NCBI GenBank assembly: GCA_023846275.1 | Contig: CM043868.1 | Coordinates: 21,175,755 to 21,239,754, forward strand | Origin: Vanilla planifolia | Lineage: Eukaryota > Streptophyta > Magnoliopsida > Asparagales > Orchidaceae | Length of the DNA: 64,000 nt | Reading direction: 5' to 3' | Part shown: positions 1-10,414 of the stretch, piece by piece | Position numbering within the stretch: position 1 is the stretch's first letter | Layout of the letters: each line of letters opens with the position of its first letter | Notes under the pieces: model-generated | What the model was told of the DNA's origin: nothing | Seen by the model: the letters and a program-made list of their open reading frames with translations, nothing else | The model's database searches: none | Made by a program: the position numbers and the translations under genes

Positions 1-3000
1 CATTAGTGCTTTTTTGAAGTTTTTATAAGAGATGTTTAAGACTATTAGTCAATGTTAAGTGATCAATTTTTTTAAGCTAATCTTTAAAATTAAGGTGATC
101 ATTTTTCTTTATAAATAATCCATATGCATTCTAGAAAATTTGTTAATAGATAATCAGTACTTTTCTTGTTTCTTAAAAAATTTATTTGCAATAATCATAC
201 CCTAAAAAAGTCTCTAAAATGATTTTATCTTTTTTTACTAATCTCCTTAAAATATTAACTACTATAATAGCTTTTAAATTCTTTTGTTTTTTGTCATATT
301 CTAATTTAAGTTTTTTTTAATAAAAATCTTTTCACATAGGAAAAACTATCACATCATTTTCTCTTAATTGTTTCAAAATTTTTCTTTAAGTGTAGCATTT
401 GGTCTTATTAAAGGACTAGCAATATTAATAGCTCTTCTCACTATAACAATATTTAATGGTACGATTCTATCCCCAACTCTTTTGACATCCACTACATTTT
501 TCAAATTTTTATTTGAAATTTTATATAAACTGTTTTTTTATTCTTATGAAATATCAAAGCTTGAATCCTAAATTATTAATTCAATTATCCTTCTTAATTG
601 CTTGGTTTCTTAGATTTTTTTTGTATTAAGATATCCATTAATTTTATTAATTTGTTAGTTAAAATATGTGTATTCTTAAATTCTTCATTGTTTATAGGGT
701 CTTAAACTGGTTTCTTTATCCGTATCTATCTAAGATGATGTGGGGAGTTCTTTCTTATTTTCCCCAATGCGTGAACATTGATTTCTGACCCTTTTTCGTG
801 ATTATAATTAGCCAATATTGTAATTCTTTTTCAAGGATCATCTTAGAATTAATGTAATTTCGTGAAGGATTTATGTCATTGTTTTGAAAAGTTTTACAAT
901 GGCTGGTAAACCATCTGATACAACTCTTCATTTTATCTCAATCATGCTTGAGTCTACCTAAAGCATAAATTTTATGTCATTGTTTTTCATTGGTGGAAAA
1001 GCATTTGGTAAAATAAGTTTGAATATCTTGCTTTACAACAACAAGTTTTGCGTACATGATTTAGCAAAAATTGGCACATAAATTATCTTCTTTTATCGTT
1101 TCTATTTTACTATTTTGTTAGTTAAATGACATATTCTATTTACGGACTCTAGGGTTTTCAATTGTTTCTTTATTTGCATTTGTCTAAGATGACGTGAGAG
1201 TTTTTCTCATTTTACATAATGCTTGGCATTGATGTTTGACCCTCAATTACTATTTTATTTAGGCAATATTGTAAGTTGTTTCCAAGGATTATCCTAGAAT
1301 TAATGTAATTTCATAGAGAATTTGTTATTATTTTGATAAGTTTTATATTGATAGATGAAACACCTAATGCAACTCTCCTATTTATCTCAACCATGCTTAA
1401 GTCTATCTAAAAAATTTTTTACATTGTTTTTCATTGGTGGAAAAGCATTTGGTAGCATGAGTTTGAATACTTTCTTTACAACATTAAGTTTTGCTTATAA
1501 AGATTTAACAAAAATTGGCACATAAATTTAGAATACTTCTTTTACCCTTACAATTCCTAAACTTTTCTGCAAGCATAATTCCAAAATCAAACATCTTGCT
1601 TAATTCCCCATGCCAACAACCTAGATATAAGCAATTCTTGACTGCTTGCTCCACCTTGAATGTTGATACATGTACAATATTACTTCTTGCTTATGAGTCT
1701 ACCTTGAATGTTTTGTAAGTTATGCTTATACTGTAGGCTATCGTGAAATATGGTTAGTTCAGCAAAATATGGTTGATTTTAGGGTTTTTGAGGGTCTAAC
1801 GTTGTTGTGAAATTTAGGGTTTCAATCTTAATATGAAGGGCTTCAAGAATTAATGAAAAAGGCAGTAATAAATTAGGCCATTAGGTTTAAATTGAAGTTA
1901 AAAATTAGGTGCCTTTAAGGTTATAATGAGTGGAACTCATTAAAGATGTGATTTTTTATGAGTGTAAAACCTTGAGGTGGAAAACTTGATAAGACAAAGT
2001 GATAAAAAAGAAAATGATTACAAATTTCTTACTACATTCTTTTGCTTGAAATTGAAGATTATCATCACTATCAAACCCAAAGTGTTGAGAACATCCTTGA
2101 ACTTGTATTTTTAATAACATAGCATGATTGATTGAATATGAACTAAGGTTTTTTATCATGATTATTCACAATCCCAATTCTACTTTAGATGGCCATGAAG
2201 ATACTTCTTTAAGGTTTATGTTCTTATATTTGATATCAATACCCATCGATATTTATTCAATGATATGCCAAACAGATTACAGATTTTTTTAAAAAAATTC
2301 AGTAGGATGATATTTTCTGATAATTTCTCAATACACTAAAATATTTCTAGACTATGCCTTCACTTAGTTATAAAATATGTTATAATATAATTGACAAAGT
2401 AGAAATAATCAATTATAAGTATGAAAGAAAGAGATAGAAATGAAAATTCAAGTTTCTTTAATATTTAGTATGTGATTCTTATACAGCATGATAAACAATA
2501 CATCTCTTTATTTTTTGACGCATTTGTTAAACCAGAAGTAATTACTAAAAATTATCATCTTTTATACTATATTTATTTGTCTATAGTTTTAAAATTTTTT
2601 AATCTTTCATTTATGTTATAGATTTGATGATAGCAATGACTTGAATTTAAGGATGTTGGGTTTTTATTTTTAAACTATTATGTTCGTTAGGAGGCGAGCA
2701 TTTGAACTTCATGTCTATTGCTTAGAAGAAGAGAATGATCCATATCAATTGATTTGCACCTTTTTTGTATAGGAAAATTGGATAGTTTTATCAATTAATT
2801 TCTATTTTTTATTATTTTTATTGTCTTTAAATCATTGTGACTATCTACATTCCTTTTTTACATTTTCCATTTTGTTATCATATGTTCTTGTTTATATTCT
2901 TGTATCGTACTAATGTTTCATTTTTAGGTTCTTATCTAAAAGGTTTGTGCAAAGAATCATCTGACAGACCCTTGTCATTATCTGAACAAAACATTCATAT

Positions 3001-5227
3001 CACTTAAAGTCATTTATTTTTATTGGTGTAGGTTCTGCTGAACAGTACAGCTTGGTTCTGAAAAACAAATTATGATGCTCTAACTTCATTCAAAACACAA
3101 AACATAAATACACCTGTTAATGAGCATATTTACTTGGCAACTCACAGAAAACTAAGTCTTAGAGGCACAAGATAACCGTCGATCCAATTTATTCTAAGTC
3201 ATAAATTTTGGTCTCTCCTAATTAGTTTGGATTTTTAGATTGGGTCTGGAATAGTTGTACTAGATTCCCGTTGGATGCTTCTCATAGCGGTCCTTTTTGA
3301 TGATGCTTCTTTGTTTGATATTGATATCAGGCTGTTGATTATGCCTGATCAGGAATATCTTGCTCTTTTTTTGCTAATGGTGTTTGTAGTTGTTGTATGG
3401 TAATTGAACTTTCTGTTATCTATGTTTCTTTAATCCCATGCAAATTTTTTCAATATTATATATTTATTGATTAATATTTACAACTTGTAAAGCTATACCC
3501 CTATTGTGCTTGTGCTATATCCAACAAAATTACTTCTTTCAATTTTGCCATCACATTTACTCATTTCATTTGATATGGAATAACTCAAAAGTCCCAAAGC
3601 TTTGGAATGAGTACTAGTCAATTTTTTTGATGTTTCCAAGCTTCAAATCTTCGAACTTTCTTTTTTAGTCTGACGCTCAATTGAGTTTATTGTGTTGACT
3701 GTTTTGCTCCTTAACAAAAATCATTTGGACTCCTTTCTTCTTGGCATTGTTTTCACCATTTCTATGACTTATATTATTTCTTTTTGCAACATTTTTTTGT
3801 GTGAAATATTTATTGTTATAAGCTTTTTATGTTTTTGTTTACTTATGCATTATATATCAAAAATCTGTAGACTGTATTCCCCTTGGTCACTCTAAGTTTG
3901 AAATAAGGACACTACTTTTTCACAAATGTTTTGAATTTTTTTGGAAGTTTCATCATTGTGATTCTTTTTTAATTGTACTAATTCATCTTTGTTTTCCATT
4001 AAAGATGGAGTCCTCGATTTATCACAAATATTGATGCGCACAAGTTGTAATGATGCACACAAGTTGTAATGATGCACTTGTTGTGCACAACTAGTAGTAA
4101 TACTTTATATTTCCTTGATCTTTTATTTTTAGAAATGGCTGTCCATATTGTTTTCCTATGAAATAACCTTTGCATTTGTAAATGTTTGTTGTAATTTCGA
4201 GAAGCCTGTTAACACTTCCATTTTCTAGTAACATTTTTTGGCCTCAGAAATCGAGATATCTTTCAGGCCATGAAAATGCTTCTTTCTTGCTTCCAACTGC
4301 ACCAGATAAGGAGGTTTTTACTCAAAGTGAACGATTCTATTTTCTTTATTTTATTTTTTGTAATCATTTCATTTTTGCTGTACAGGAATCACATTCTCAA
4401 AATGTGCCATTTTTGTTTGCTCGTACCAACGTTTCATTTTCCATTCTTTGCTTAGATACAATGGATAGGACAATTAGCTTACTCCCAACATATATTTTTC
4501 AATCAATTATGGTACCTATTCCTCCACAATGATCATCTGATTTTCTAAATCGCATACAACATTTCTCCAAGATCAGCATCCACTCATTGGTTAACTACAA
4601 TACATCCCCATATTTACATTTTTGTTCCTTGATGATGACGACATTGCTTAACAAAATGTTCATGTAGGCATTGGATAAGGTTAATTGACTGAACTGTTAT
4701 TATTTTTCTCTTGTTGATTCTCTACTAATTGCCCGCACTAATTCACTTTAACATATTTGGAATTTTTTATTTTTCTATGATTTCTCTTGACCACTTTAGT
4801 GAAAGTTTCACGTGATTTGTAGTATATAACTTGTAAGTTAACTCTATATAGAATAGACTTGTTTTTCATTTTCATTTCATGATTTTTTTTTTTTATTTAG
4901 TCTTACATCATATAGAATCCTTTATGACTTGTGTAAAAGTCTTACATAAGGATGGCATGGGAAGCTAGTGACCTGAGACATTCTTATTTTTATTTATTTT
5001 TTATTTTTTATTTTTTTTGCCTAACTTGATACCCTTCTTTTGTTCGTTGGAAGAGGGCATCTATTTTGGTAATAGAATTATTAAGAATATACTTGTATCT
5101 TGGTGCTAATTTTTAATCACAAGCTTGCTAAGTAGATGTTTAATCCACTAATGAGGTCTCATGACTAGGGACAAGAGCCATAAAAATTATTTAATTGCGT
5201 TTCCCTAAATCTGTGCTATAATTTTTA
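1..5227. other. AT-rich DNA without a recognisable gene
   Basis: No reading frame here resembles a known protein. The longest one, at 4,182-4,532 plus, has no family motif and a composition like the AT-rich surroundings. A short stretch near 2,690-2,772 reads as an open frame (Arg-rich start, then AFELHVYCLEEEN), but it has no convincing partner exons. If the reductase exon at 9,896 still has its first exon upstream, this whole stretch would be intron. It holds one tandem duplication (listed separately) and a small repeat of GATGCACACAAGTTGTAAT near 4,031-4,072. Confidence 0.6.
651..1535 (+). repeat. Tandem duplication, two diverged ~463-bp units
   Basis: Both units begin TTTGTTAGTTAAA, at 651 and at 1,114. 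They share in order a 'GTCTAAGATGA' block, a 'TTAATGTAATTTC' block, 'CATTGTTTTTCATTGGTGG', 'AAAAGCATTTGGTA' and end with 'AAAAATTGGCACATAAATT'. The units differ at many positions, so the duplication is old. It has no coding potential and no clear transposon end. Confidence 0.85.
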
Positions 5228-5472
5228 TGCTGACATGTGGCATGCTTTTCTTTTGTATATCTTCCATTGTTTAACCGTTTAAGATAAGGTACATATATCT
5301 TTTAAAGGTCATACTTATTTATTAAAGGTTATGTCTTCTAAAAATCATATCTTTTTTAAACGTCATATCTTAACTTCTAAAGTGTATAAATAGGTTATAG
5401 TATAATCTCTATGATGTATGAGAAAAAAAATTATTTTTTTTTGTCCTTATTCTTCTTATTTTTTCTTTAACA
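5228..5472 (+). repeat. 5' LTR of the copia element
   Basis: It begins TGCTGACATGTGGCATGC and ends TTCTTTAACA. It shares with the 3' LTR the CTTTTGTATA block, the 'AGATAAG' block, the 'GTTATAGxxxAATCT' block and the TTCTTTAACA end. A possible TATA-like stretch (TATAAATAGG) lies at 5,385-5,394 inside the LTR, where a retroelement promoter would be expected. Confidence 0.82.
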
Positions 5473-6119
5473 CCTTATATCAAAGCCCAATTCAAGCATG
5501 AGCTCTAGCAAAATAGTAAAATTGTGTTCGTTTGAGAAGGCATCTCCAATCAAGGCTTCTAGTGTTGGCACAAGCATGAGCAACTAACACATTAGCAAAA
5601 GTGGCAGAAGATTAAATGAAAGATGCCAAAATACTGCCTTTGATTTAGTAGGGTGTTGCCGAGAATTTGTTCTCAGAAATTATCAATGCAACTAAATTGA
5701 ACAATGCATGGAATATATTGCGGGAGAGGTTTTAGGGATCCACGAAGGTAAGGTGGTTTCCAATTTTGCGAAGGGAGTCGGATAAAATAAAGAAGTATTC
5801 CTTGAGAGTTATCGAGATCATGAAATCAGATTAGAACCTATGATGAAAAAAATCTATAATGAAAATGTAGTTGAAAAAATTTTAACTAGCTTGCATAAAA
5901 AGCATAAATATATTATTATTGTAATAGAATAGTCAAAAGATCTGTTGATACTTTCAATTCGATGATTAATGAGTTCCTTAGAGTTGCATGAAGAGAGAAG
6001 ATTGTAGTACGAGGGAAGCTCGGTTGAAAGTGCCTTCCAATCCAAGCTGTTTCAAATCTTAAAATTTCTCTAGGAGTTGAGGAAATCATTAGACAGTTTA
6101 AGAACTAGGCTCTAATGAT

Positions 6120-9100
6120 TTAAATCTATGGTGTGACATATGCAAAAAGTCAAAACAATAGTACATCTAGATGCTTGACAAAAACATGGTGCAATAAGTG
6201 CAAGAAGTATGGTCATATCGAGAAAAACTATAGGTCTCGAGGTGGTAGTTGGGCAAATCTAATAGAAGAAGGGAATCCTGAAAATATTTTCTATGCATAT
6301 CATAACACAAAAGAAGAGTGGCAATTTTGATACCTAGATAGTAGCTACACAAACCATATGGTTGGTATTGAGACAATATTTTGAGATATGGATATGTCAT
6401 ATAAGACCAAGGTGTGCCTGAGAAATGGTTTTATGGTTCAAGCTAAAGGAAAAAATAACATTACAATGCATACTAAAATGAGACAAAAATTGATTCGTGA
6501 TTTGCTATTTGTTCCTGATTTGATACAAAATCTAATAAATATTGGACAATTGGTATAAGACAGGTCTGTTTACTTTGAAGATGGTGCTTGCATAATGTTT
6601 GACCAAAAAAATAAAAATTATGTTCTAGGAATGTTGGATTTGGAGAGTTCCAAAAAATTTCTACTGTAAGTTACCTATACTCTACAATTGGCATTGCGAA
6701 GTGAGGACAACTTTAACTTATAAAACAAAAGATTTGGATATCTCAATTATAAAGTTTTGAAGCTGCTGAGTGTTAAAAATATGGTCAAGGGACTACCATT
6801 AATCAACATGAGATCAGACATCTGTAAATGGTGTATTGTTGGCAAGCAATGTTGAGCACATTTTCCTAGTCAAGGAGCATCGTGAGCAGACACACCATTG
6901 GAGCTAGTTCATATTATCATATGTGGGAAAATGCAAACATGATCACAATGTCAAAATTAGTACTTTCTAATTTTGATAAATGATTATACAAAAATAATTT
7001 AGATATATTTTCTAAAAGAAAAATGAAAGAACTTTGAGATGTACAAGAAGTTCAAGGCTATGGCTAAAATTCAAAATGATCATAAAATTAATGTGCTGCA
7101 AGATGACCAAGATAGTGAATTTATTTCGAAAAATTTTGATTGCCATAAACATGGCATTTGGAGATAGTTGAAATTAATATATACTCAAGGAGAAAGATAG
7201 GCCTGACTTATTTTAGTAGAAGTTGTTAAAATATGGTGGTTTATATTCAAAATTGAAGTCCAACAATATTAGTTCCAAATTGAGTTCTTATTGAAGTTTG
7301 GAGTGGTGTCAAACAGGAGGTTAGCCACATGAAAGTGCTTAGTGACGTGTTATGCACACAAAAAAAGATCGAAGTGTGATGATAAAAGTGAGCATTGCAT
7401 ATTAGTGGGCTATGTTGTTGACACAATAGGGTATTGACTATATAACTTGGAGAAGAAAAAGTTGATAATTAACAAAGATGTTATATTTGATGAGAAGACT
7501 TCCTGAAATTGGGAAAAGAATGTGCAGGAAAATCGCCCAGCACTTACTGTTATCTCACTTGATCAGCCAATAATTCCAATAATCAAACAAATAGAGCAGC
7601 ATGATACTTTGAGGTACATTGAATCGAGTTTAAGATCTACTTCTAATGCAAGTTTGAGCTCAAGTCCTAGTCCAATTTTTAGAGAAGATTTAGCTATATT
7701 GGAGTCAACTCCAAAACCAGTAAAAGTCTAACAAAAATTAATGAATCATGTAATTTTTTACTAATTGAATGACAAAACTTTGAAGAAGCTGAAAAACAAA
7801 AGAATTGGATAAAAGTCATGGAAGATGAAATCTATATGATTAAGAAAAATAATATATGTGAGCTAGTAGATCTAGTAAAAAATTGTGAAGTGAAGTTAAA
7901 CAGATATAAAAGACAAAATTGAATCCAAATGGATTGGTTCAGAAATACAAGGCAAGAGTAGTGGAAAAGGCTTCAAGTAGAAACTTGAAATTGATTATTA
8001 TAAGCCACATGCTCATACAACAAGACTACAATCAATCAGAATTGTTATTGCTATAGCAGCTCAAAAGAAGTGACAATTTTATCCTCTTGATGTCAATCTT
8101 GAAGAAAAAAATTTATGTCACTCAGTCAAATCGTTTCTAGCTAAAGGGGGAGAGAATAAAGTCTAAAAATAAAAAATGTCTATGTTTGGCCTCGAACAAG
8201 CACCAACGGTATTGTACTGTCAGATCGATAAGTACTTCATGTGATGAATCTGAGAAAAGTAAGAGCTAGCTGACCTTATATGTCAAGAGAAGAGGCATGA
8301 ATGTTTTAACAGTCTCATTATATGTTGATGATTTGATCTATACAAGCAACGATGAAAAGATAATCTAAGCATTTAAAAAAGATATAATGAATACATATGA
8401 GATAAGCGATCTCAATTTGTTGCACTATTTTTTGGGTATAAAAGTATGTCAAGATGATGCTGACATTTTTATATCTAAAAAAACATATTTAGAAAGTATG
8501 TTGATGAAATTCAATATACAAGATTGCAAATCAGCGGTGACCTTCCTGATGTCGAATAAGAAGTTAAAAATAAAAGATAGAGCTACGAAGGCAGATCAGA
8601 CAAGTCTATAAAATTTCAATCAGGCATTTATTGTATGTGATTGCTACGCAACCACACATTTTTTTTGCTGCCAGTTTGGTATCAAGATACATGAATAGCC
8701 CAAGTCAGTTAGATTTTGCTACTACAAAGAGGATATTTTGATATGTCAAAGGTATAGTAAATTATGGTATTTGGTACAATTCAGTGGAAGACGCAAGATT
8801 GATCGGTTTTACTGACATAAAGAATACATCATCAAGGTATGCATTTTCAATTGGATCTAGCCTCTACTCATGGTCATTAACAGAGCATAATATAATGGCT
8901 TTATCATCACTTGAAGCTGAGTATGTGACAATAATCTAAGCTATCACACGAGTTGTTTGCTTAAAAAAGATAATGTAAGATTGTCATGAGAAAGAAGAAA
9001 AACCAATAATAATATGTTGTATTAGTAATTGCAACTAGTGCAAATCTAGTTAACCATGATATGACTGAACGTATTGCCATCAAATATTATTACATTCGAG

Positions 9101-9260
9101 AAACATAGGTTAAGCATTGTGAGATACAACTAAAGTTTTGTATAACCAAACATCAATTAGCCTACATATTTACAAAAGCATTATCCCAAGAAAAACTTTT
9201 GAGGAATAAAGAATTAGTTAGCGCATTAAACAAAATTGAATTAAGAGAAAACATTGAAGT
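6120..9260 (+). pseudogene. Copia gag-pol pseudogene
   Basis: Recognisable pieces in order are as follows. A gag zinc knuckle (CNKCKKYGHIEKNY, about 6,199-6,240) has its last cysteine replaced by tyrosine. The protease active site is altered (DSSYTNHM instead of the usual DSG.TNHM, near 6,340) and is followed by LLFVPDLIQNLINIGQL. The integrase core shows LILINDYTKI and a later DDQDSEF. The integrase tail reads KCDDKSEHCILVGY near 7,375 and VIFDEKTS near 7,480. The reverse transcriptase has NWIKVMEDEIYMIKKNN (7,800) and the catalytic LYVDDLIYTSN near 8,320. The RNase H has MALSSLEAEYV near 8,900. Stops interrupt almost every domain, so the pseudogene cannot encode a polyprotein. Confidence 0.88.
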
Positions 9261-9280
9261 GTGTTGTAATTCAATTTTCA

Positions 9281-9522
9281 CATTGACGTATGACATAATT
9301 ATCTTTTGTATATTTTTTATTGACTTAGTTGTTTTAGATAAGATAAACACATCTTCTAAATATCATATCATTTAAAAGTTATGCTTATTTCTAAAAACAA
9401 CTTCTAAATATCATAACTTTTCTTTTAAAGTTTATAAAAAAGTTATAGGACAATCTTTGTCATGTATAAGAAATACAACTATTTTTTCTTTTTATCTTCT
9501 TTTACTCCTGTTTTCTTTAACA
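9281..9522 (+). repeat. 3' LTR of the copia element
   Basis: It matches the 5' LTR over its length, but its first two bases are CA where an LTR normally starts TG. It ends TTCTTTAACA at 9,522. The bases between 9,523 and 9,830, outside the element, are also present in inverted orientation next to the second copia copy at 12,828-13,171. Confidence 0.8.
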
Positions 9523-9895
9523 CTCCTATCCTTTTATTATCCATATATGATGTCGTCATCATTGGCATCACTTTGCTACTTTATAGCCATTAAATTATAA
9601 GTCATATGGTATGCACGTCATTTTTTGTTAAGCTTTCTTCAAAAGTTAAACCTATGTTCTACAAAACATAAATGAAATATTATTATTGAGACCTCAGACA
9701 TCAAACCTGAAGACCGAATATTTAAGTTCTTACAATGTTGTTATCATCTTATCACACCTATTGCTCTTTACTTGTTAAAGCATGTTTTAACATTCATTTG
9801 CCGAAATCTTCATCTCCAAAACATAACTATGACATCATAAACAAGCATTGGGCAACCCACTGCTCCTAATAATTTATGCTGCTATAATACTGTAG

Positions 9896-10414
9896 TTGGG
9901 TGGCAAGAGAGTTGGAATTGTTGGCCTTGGAAACATTGGATCTAAGGTGGCTACAATGCTTGAGGCGTTTGGCTGCATCATTTCCTACTACTCGAGAAAA
10001 AAGAAGCCATCCTTCTCGTACACATTCCATCCCAGTGTAAGGGATCTTGCTGCCCACTGCGACGTCCTCGTCGTCTGCTGTGCACTCAGCAGCGAGACTC
10101 ATCACATAGTTGATGGGGATGTCATGGAAGCTTTGGGTAAGGAGGGAATCATAATCAACGTAGGACGAGGGGCGGTTGTGGACGAACGAGAAATGGTGAG
10201 GAGGTTGAAGCAGTCGAAGCTCGGTGGTGCCGGCCTCGATGTTTTTGAGGACGAACCGGTTGTGTCGTCGGAGCTCTTCTCCATGGACAATGTGGTACTG
10301 TCTCCTCATGCTGCTGTTTTCACTGATGTCTCGTTTGTCGATCAGGTTCAGCTCGTAGTGGATAACCTGGAGGCGTTCTTCTCCAACAAACCTTTGCTCA
10401 CCAGAGTTAACTGA
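9896..10414 (+). CDS. Hydroxypyruvate/glyoxylate reductase-like, terminal exon only
   Basis: This exon encodes the NAD(P)-binding domain and C-terminus (172 residues) of a D-2-hydroxyacid dehydrogenase of the plant hydroxypyruvate reductase HPR2/HPR3 type, which reduces hydroxypyruvate or glyoxylate. It follows a splice acceptor (CTGTAG) at 9,895 and opens LGGKRVGIVGLGNIG, the position where the second exon of these two-exon genes usually begins. The GLGNIG nucleotide loop, Arg91 (NVGRG), Glu120 (FEDEP) and His138 (SPHAA) are present, with the 29- and 18-residue spacings of the catalytic Arg-Glu-His set. SRKKK after the second strand, instead of an acidic residue, suggests NADPH preference. 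The frame is intact to the stop, but no N-terminal substrate-binding exon is visible upstream. The gene may have a first intron longer than 9.8 kb or may be a fragment. Confidence 0.9.
   Translation: MGGKRVGIVGLGNIGSKVATMLEAFGCIISYYSRKKKPSFSYTFHPSVRDLAAHCDVLVVCCALSSETHHIVDGDVMEALGKEGIIINVGRGAVVDEREMVRRLKQSKLGGAGLDVFEDEPVVSSELFSMDNVVLSPHAAVFTDVSFVDQVQLVVDNLEAFFSNKPLLTRVN

Larger units (their letters stand above)
5228..9522 (+). mobile_element. Degenerate Ty1/copia LTR retrotransposon
   Basis: The element has two LTRs of about 245 bp (5,228-5,472 and 9,281-9,522) around a decayed gag-pol region of roughly 3.8 kb. The internal order is zinc knuckle, protease, integrase, reverse transcriptase, RNase H, which is the copia order (integrase before reverse transcriptase). 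Directly after the 5' LTR the sequence TTATATCAAAGCCC resembles a degraded copy of the primer-binding site usual in plant copia elements. I see no matching target-site duplication: TTTTA precedes the 5' LTR and CTCCT follows the 3' LTR. Many in-frame stops and frameshifts make it non-functional. Confidence 0.9.

Noticed and set aside
4182-4532. 116-codon open frame on the plus strand
   Set aside because: It has an ATG but no family motif, a composition matching random AT-rich DNA, and no plausible neighbouring exons.
9866-10309. 147-codon minus-strand frame opposite the reductase exon
   Set aside because: It is a shadow of the plus-strand exon, whose translation carries the complete dehydrogenase motif set.
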